Origin: Panopea generosa
Lineage: Eukaryota; Mollusca; Bivalvia; Adapedonta; Hiatellidae
Direction: 5' to 3'
Length of the DNA stretch: 64,000 nt
Assembly: GCA_029582155.1 (NCBI GenBank)
Contig: CM055905.1
Coordinates: forward strand, 4,205,920 to 4,269,919
Shown here piece after piece: positions 60,105 through 64,000 of this stretch. Both the position numbers and the translations under genes were made by a program. The notes under the pieces are model-generated. The model searched no databases and had not been told where the DNA came from. It worked only from the letters and a program-made list of their open reading frames with translations. Position 1 is the first letter of the stretch; the number at the start of each line of letters is the position of its first letter.

Positions 60105-60836
60105 ATTATGTTTTGTATTTATTAAACATTGTGTGTTATAATTATTATATATAATATATTGTATTTAATATACATAGTTTGTTGTATTTGTTATATGTTG
60201 TATTTAATATACATAGTTTGTTGTATTTATTATATGACACGTGTTATGTTTATTATATATAGTGTGTTGTATTAATTATATATAATATGTTGTTTTTAAT
60301 ATACATAAAAGTTGTATTTATTATATAACATGTGTTATATTTAATATATATAGTGGGTTGTATTCATTATATATAATATGTTGTTTTTAATATACATAAA
60401 AGTTGTATTTATTTTATGACATGTGTTATGTTTATTATATATAGTGTGTTGTATTCATTATATATAATATGTTGTTTTAAATATACATAAAAATTGTATT
60501 TATTATATAACATGTGTTATATTTAATATATATAGTGTGTTGTATTCATTATATATAATATGTTGTTTTTAATATACATAAAAGTTGTATTTATTATATA
60601 ACATGTGTTATATTTAATATATATAGTGGGTTGTATTCATTATATATAATATGTTGTATTTAATATACATAAAAGTTGTATTTATTTTATAACATGTGTT
60701 AAATTTATTATATAAAGTGTGTTATATTCATTATATATAATATGTTGTGTTTAATATACAAAGTATGTTGCATTTGTTATATAACATGTGTTATATTTAT
60801 TATATATAGTCTGTTGTATTTATCATTTGTAATATG

Positions 60837-60884
<48 letters not shown>

Positions 60885-60885
60885 T
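60105..60885 (+). repeat. 91-bp AT-rich tandem repeat ending in (AT)n
   Basis: GTGTTAT landmarks at 60241, 60332, 60423, 60514, 60605, 60696 and 60788 give a 91-bp period. The array runs into a (TA)n run at about 60838-60880. Confidence 0.9.
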
Positions 60886-62144
60886 AGTTTTCTTGTCATA
60901 TAGTCAAAAACGTTATATAATATTATCTACTGCCTTTATTGCTCGCAAATTGAAAAAAAACAACAGGACAATGAACTTGGTTTATAAATCTATTAAGTTG
61001 ACAAGTAAACAACAGAATACAAGATATCTTTTTAACATTTGATTTGTTATGTCAGGCGACTTTCCGTTTTTTTTAAGTCAACACTGAAATATACAGTAAT
61101 AATTTAACGTTGAACAAAAAAACATTTGTTTGCGCAATAATTGCGTGACACATGGAACGATTACACTTGTAGTTTTATCAGTTTACGTAGGATGTCAGTT
61201 ACGTGTTGTTTTATAGCCTGTCTCATTAATGGTGTTTAACAGTTTAATGACGTCATCGGTGTCACTGAGCAAAATAATCAATGTTAATTCTAGGGCCTTA
61301 ATTTACTTGTGCAAATATTTTCTAACTATACACTAATGTTTGTTTAAAACTTTATGCGTTCAAGTGTTTTAGGTTCATTTTGTGAATTGATTTTACCGTT
61401 ATAATTTGTCTGAGAAAGCACGGCACTCTGTTGTTCTTCTATCAGTAGCACAATAACACGAGTATTTATTCGGTGGCACACGAATAAGAATAGTTCATTT
61501 AATAGTTCATTAATACGAATATGTGCTTACACGTGGCATTGTACTATACGGAAACATGAAATGAATCAATTACTAAGGCAGAAGGAAACAAAAATATTTA
61601 ACAAAAATTAATACAAAAGCTTCAAATCTGATCTAAATTTTGCATCCAGAATTAGTTGTTTAGTGACTCATTTGATTAATTAAAAAAAAAATGAACAAAT
61701 GTTAGGCGATAATTAAAATAATTACAAAGTTTCCGACATAAATAATTTCAACAACTAAATGCAAATCAGGCAGATTTTCATAATGGGAAAAGCATGTAAG
61801 ATAAGACAGAAACAATAACTGAACATTATTGGATATAAATAAACATAGCTATAGTATTACCGTAATTAATTATAATGTGTTTTGTCTTCTGGAACTACAG
61901 AATTATCATTCCGACACACGTTTTATTGTAGAAACGAAAAGGAACGATTTTATATAATCGAATAAAGATAATGTTAAAGAGCTTGCGGCTACGAGATAAG
62001 TTTGAACAGACTTTCTTACCGATTTACGCACACTTGATAGCGTTTTAGGTGTCAAAATTGATATATTCAACTTAGGGTGAAAACATAGCTGTTTGCAGTC
62101 GGCCATAAATTGCATAAGAGATAATATGAATATGAGAAGAGAGG
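60886..62144. other. Intergenic stretch
   Basis: No gene, RNA or repeat recognised. Confidence 0.5.
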
Positions 62145-62350
62145 ATTATCTATGGCCGAGTAATCTGAGTGGTCACAAGTTCACTAATCTCTCACCGCTA
62201 AGGTCGTAGGTTCGAGTCCCGCTCGCTTCAAAAACTTAAGTGAGGAAGTTTGCCAGTTACTTGCGGAAGGACGGTGGTTCTATTCGGATTCATTATGAGA
62301 TCTTCCTCCACTATTAAAACTGGATATGCCATATATAACCTGTAATAGAT
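62145..62350 (+). mobile_element. SINE, family B, near full length
   Basis: ATGGCCGAGTAATCTGAG, TCTCACCGCTAAGGTCGTAG, GTTCGAGTCCCGCTCGC, then GTTACTTGCGGAAGGACGG and GATATGCCATATATAACC. Confidence 0.7.
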
Positions 62351-62784
62351 GTAATATCTTCCAAAACTAGTTAATCAACCTATTTATAAAAGTTTACTTC
62401 GCTTTTTGTAAAATATGTTTTAAACGAAAGTCTCATGAAAATACAATAACGTATTCTGATGGCTGGACAATTTACAATACGATCGCAATATTTAACGATC
62501 CGTCTTATTGTGCAACAACTGTAAAGTAGTTTTGTTCATTCGTATATCAAATGTACGGACGTCAAAACCGGCTTTGTAACGGTGTTGTTTCTGTAGGTTG
62601 GCGAAGACTTTGTTGTTTTATTGGGTAGTTTGTTAACACATATCACAATGGTTACATGTTTCTATTCATTGTGACTTTAATTAAGATGCTGAATGGAATG
62701 CAAGCCCGGGTTTTTTTATCTTTTTTTTTTAAGATTAGAACATTTGAATAAAAATGGTATAATGTAATACAGTAATCTATGTGA

Positions 62785-63030
62785 TTCTTTGAAGAGGAGT
62801 AACCACAAGTACATTTTGCAACACAAGGCGTAATCGGTCATTCGGTTAATTAATTATATAGAACTTATTATCACATAGCTAACGACATCGTTAAGGAGAG
62901 GTAACCACAAGATCAGTTTGCAATACAAGGTATAAATAGCTAATTCTATTTATTTATTATACAGAACTAATTATTGCATAGCTAACGACATCGTTAAGGA
63001 GAGGTAACCACAAGTACATTTTGCAACACA
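62785..63030 (+). repeat. ~102-bp tandem repeat, 2-3 copies
   Basis: AACGACATCGTTAAGGAGAG with GTAACCACAAG recurs at 62881 and 62983; a third, diverged copy starts near 62790. Confidence 0.8.
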
Positions 63031-63867
63031 ATAATTTACTCTGGAAGCATAGACAAGCGTGGCTGCTTAATACAAACGGTTGCTTATTAGAGGTGACCGC
63101 TTACACAGGTTTGTCTGTATTTGGCATTGTCACTTAACAGACATATTTTTAAATAGAGTGCGAGACCCAAATGAAAGAAGTGAAACTCACACTTTATTGT
63201 TTGTCAACCTCTGCACTACCAAAATATGATGAGAAAAGTAGGGGTCATGTGTCGTCGAAGAGATCTTTTTTTCTGTTCAGTGTGAACACTGTTTTGACAA
63301 AGTGAGATTAAACGATATCATGTATTCATACCCAAATTTCCACGCATATTTTTTTTCTAAATTTCCAATTCAAACATGACAATGCTTTCAAAATGTTCAA
63401 AATAATCAATAATGCCATTCAAATTAAAAAAAAAAGATCATTAGAATAAGGAAAATGCATTTTTAAAGAAGAAGAAAAGGATTATTTATAACCGCAATTA
63501 TATGGGTTATTACATGTTTCTAACGGTGGCAATTTGCCTATAAGCATAGTAAGTTACCTATATTACATGTAATTAGGTCACTGGCATCATCATTACCCTA
63601 TAAACTAAATTATACCCCAGTACACAAAGAGCTAATAATTTTGGAGGCTCTTATTTAATCATCAACTAAAGTGTCTAATGCACAAAATTAACTGTTTTAT
63701 TTAACGTTATTTACTCTTCTTTGAATCTTTAAAACATTATTGTTTTGCATACTAATATTGCTCTTAGAGTTTTTGACCATGTGCTATTTCAGTTTTGTAG
63801 CGAAAAAACACACACAAGCATTTCATCGATTCGCACACATTGATTTCTGCAAGGGTTCTCTTTAACC
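63031..63867. other. Intergenic stretch
   Basis: Shares a short phrase with 17195-17280 (GAGACCCAAATGAAA then TATTGTTTGTCAAC), suggesting a dispersed repeat; otherwise nothing. Confidence 0.4.
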
Positions 63868-63970
63868 AGGTGGTCTTAGGTGTCTTGTCAAGATCACTTA
63901 ACTCTCTCACCGTTGAGGTCCTAGACTCGAGTCCAACTCTTTCAAAAAAACTTTGTTGTTCATCGTTTTT
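63868..63970 (+). mobile_element. SINE, family B, head
   Basis: GGTGGTCTTAGGTGTC, AACTCTCTCACCGTTGAGGT, CTAGACTCGAGTCCAAC near the right edge of the window. Confidence 0.45.
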
Positions 63971-64000
63971 AACTATTCGTTACATCGGTTAAAAATTACT

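Overview
This window is eukaryotic, AT-rich, intron-rich and dense in repeats. It most likely comes from a marine bivalve or another lophotrochozoan. That placement is an inference from the intron structure, the Ig-receptor exon style, the tRNA-derived SINEs, the degenerate LINEs and the many minisatellites; no taxonomic marker is present. There are no operons, CRISPR arrays, rRNA genes or convincing functional tRNA genes. Most long open frames are repeat shadows. The real coding capacity is four multi-exon genes, assembled by hand from protein motifs, splice sites and matching intron phases.

Layout. (1) 1-6.3 kb: repeats, including two minus-strand LINE remnants, a three-copy dispersed segment, an inverted-repeat element (MITE) family and a 30-bp minisatellite. 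(2) 7.2-15.1 kb, minus strand: an Ig-superfamily receptor gene (signal peptide, three Ig-domain exons, one transmembrane exon, all phase 1). Its second Ig exon carries one in-frame stop. Its transmembrane exon is the last member of an eight-copy, 112-bp tandem array in which most copies keep a 3' splice site and transmembrane coding potential. (3) 17.3-21.8 kb: a 45-bp minisatellite of about 100 copies with higher-order structure. (4) 23.9-31.6 kb, minus strand: a complete four-exon apolipoprotein D-like lipocalin of 180 aa. (5) 37.4-43.6 kb, plus strand: a four-exon type II membrane protein with a WSCD-like sulfotransferase domain, 359 aa. (6) 44.8-49.9 kb, minus strand: a five-exon secreted protein of 230 aa built from five copies of a six-cysteine domain that I do not recognise, with a TATA box and poly(A) signal. 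(7) 50.4-64 kb: minisatellites, MITE copies, a LINE reverse-transcriptase C-terminal open frame (58.4-59.4 kb), a 91-bp AT-rich satellite and scattered SINEs.

The four genes share no obvious pathway. Three encode secreted or cell-surface products (Ig receptor, lipocalin, Cys-rich protein) and one is probably a Golgi membrane enzyme. The observations most worth following are the five-domain C6 protein, the transmembrane-exon array, the stop-bearing but skippable Ig exon, the MITE family with a visible target-site duplication, and an array of splice-donor-like motifs in intron 1 of the sulfotransferase gene.
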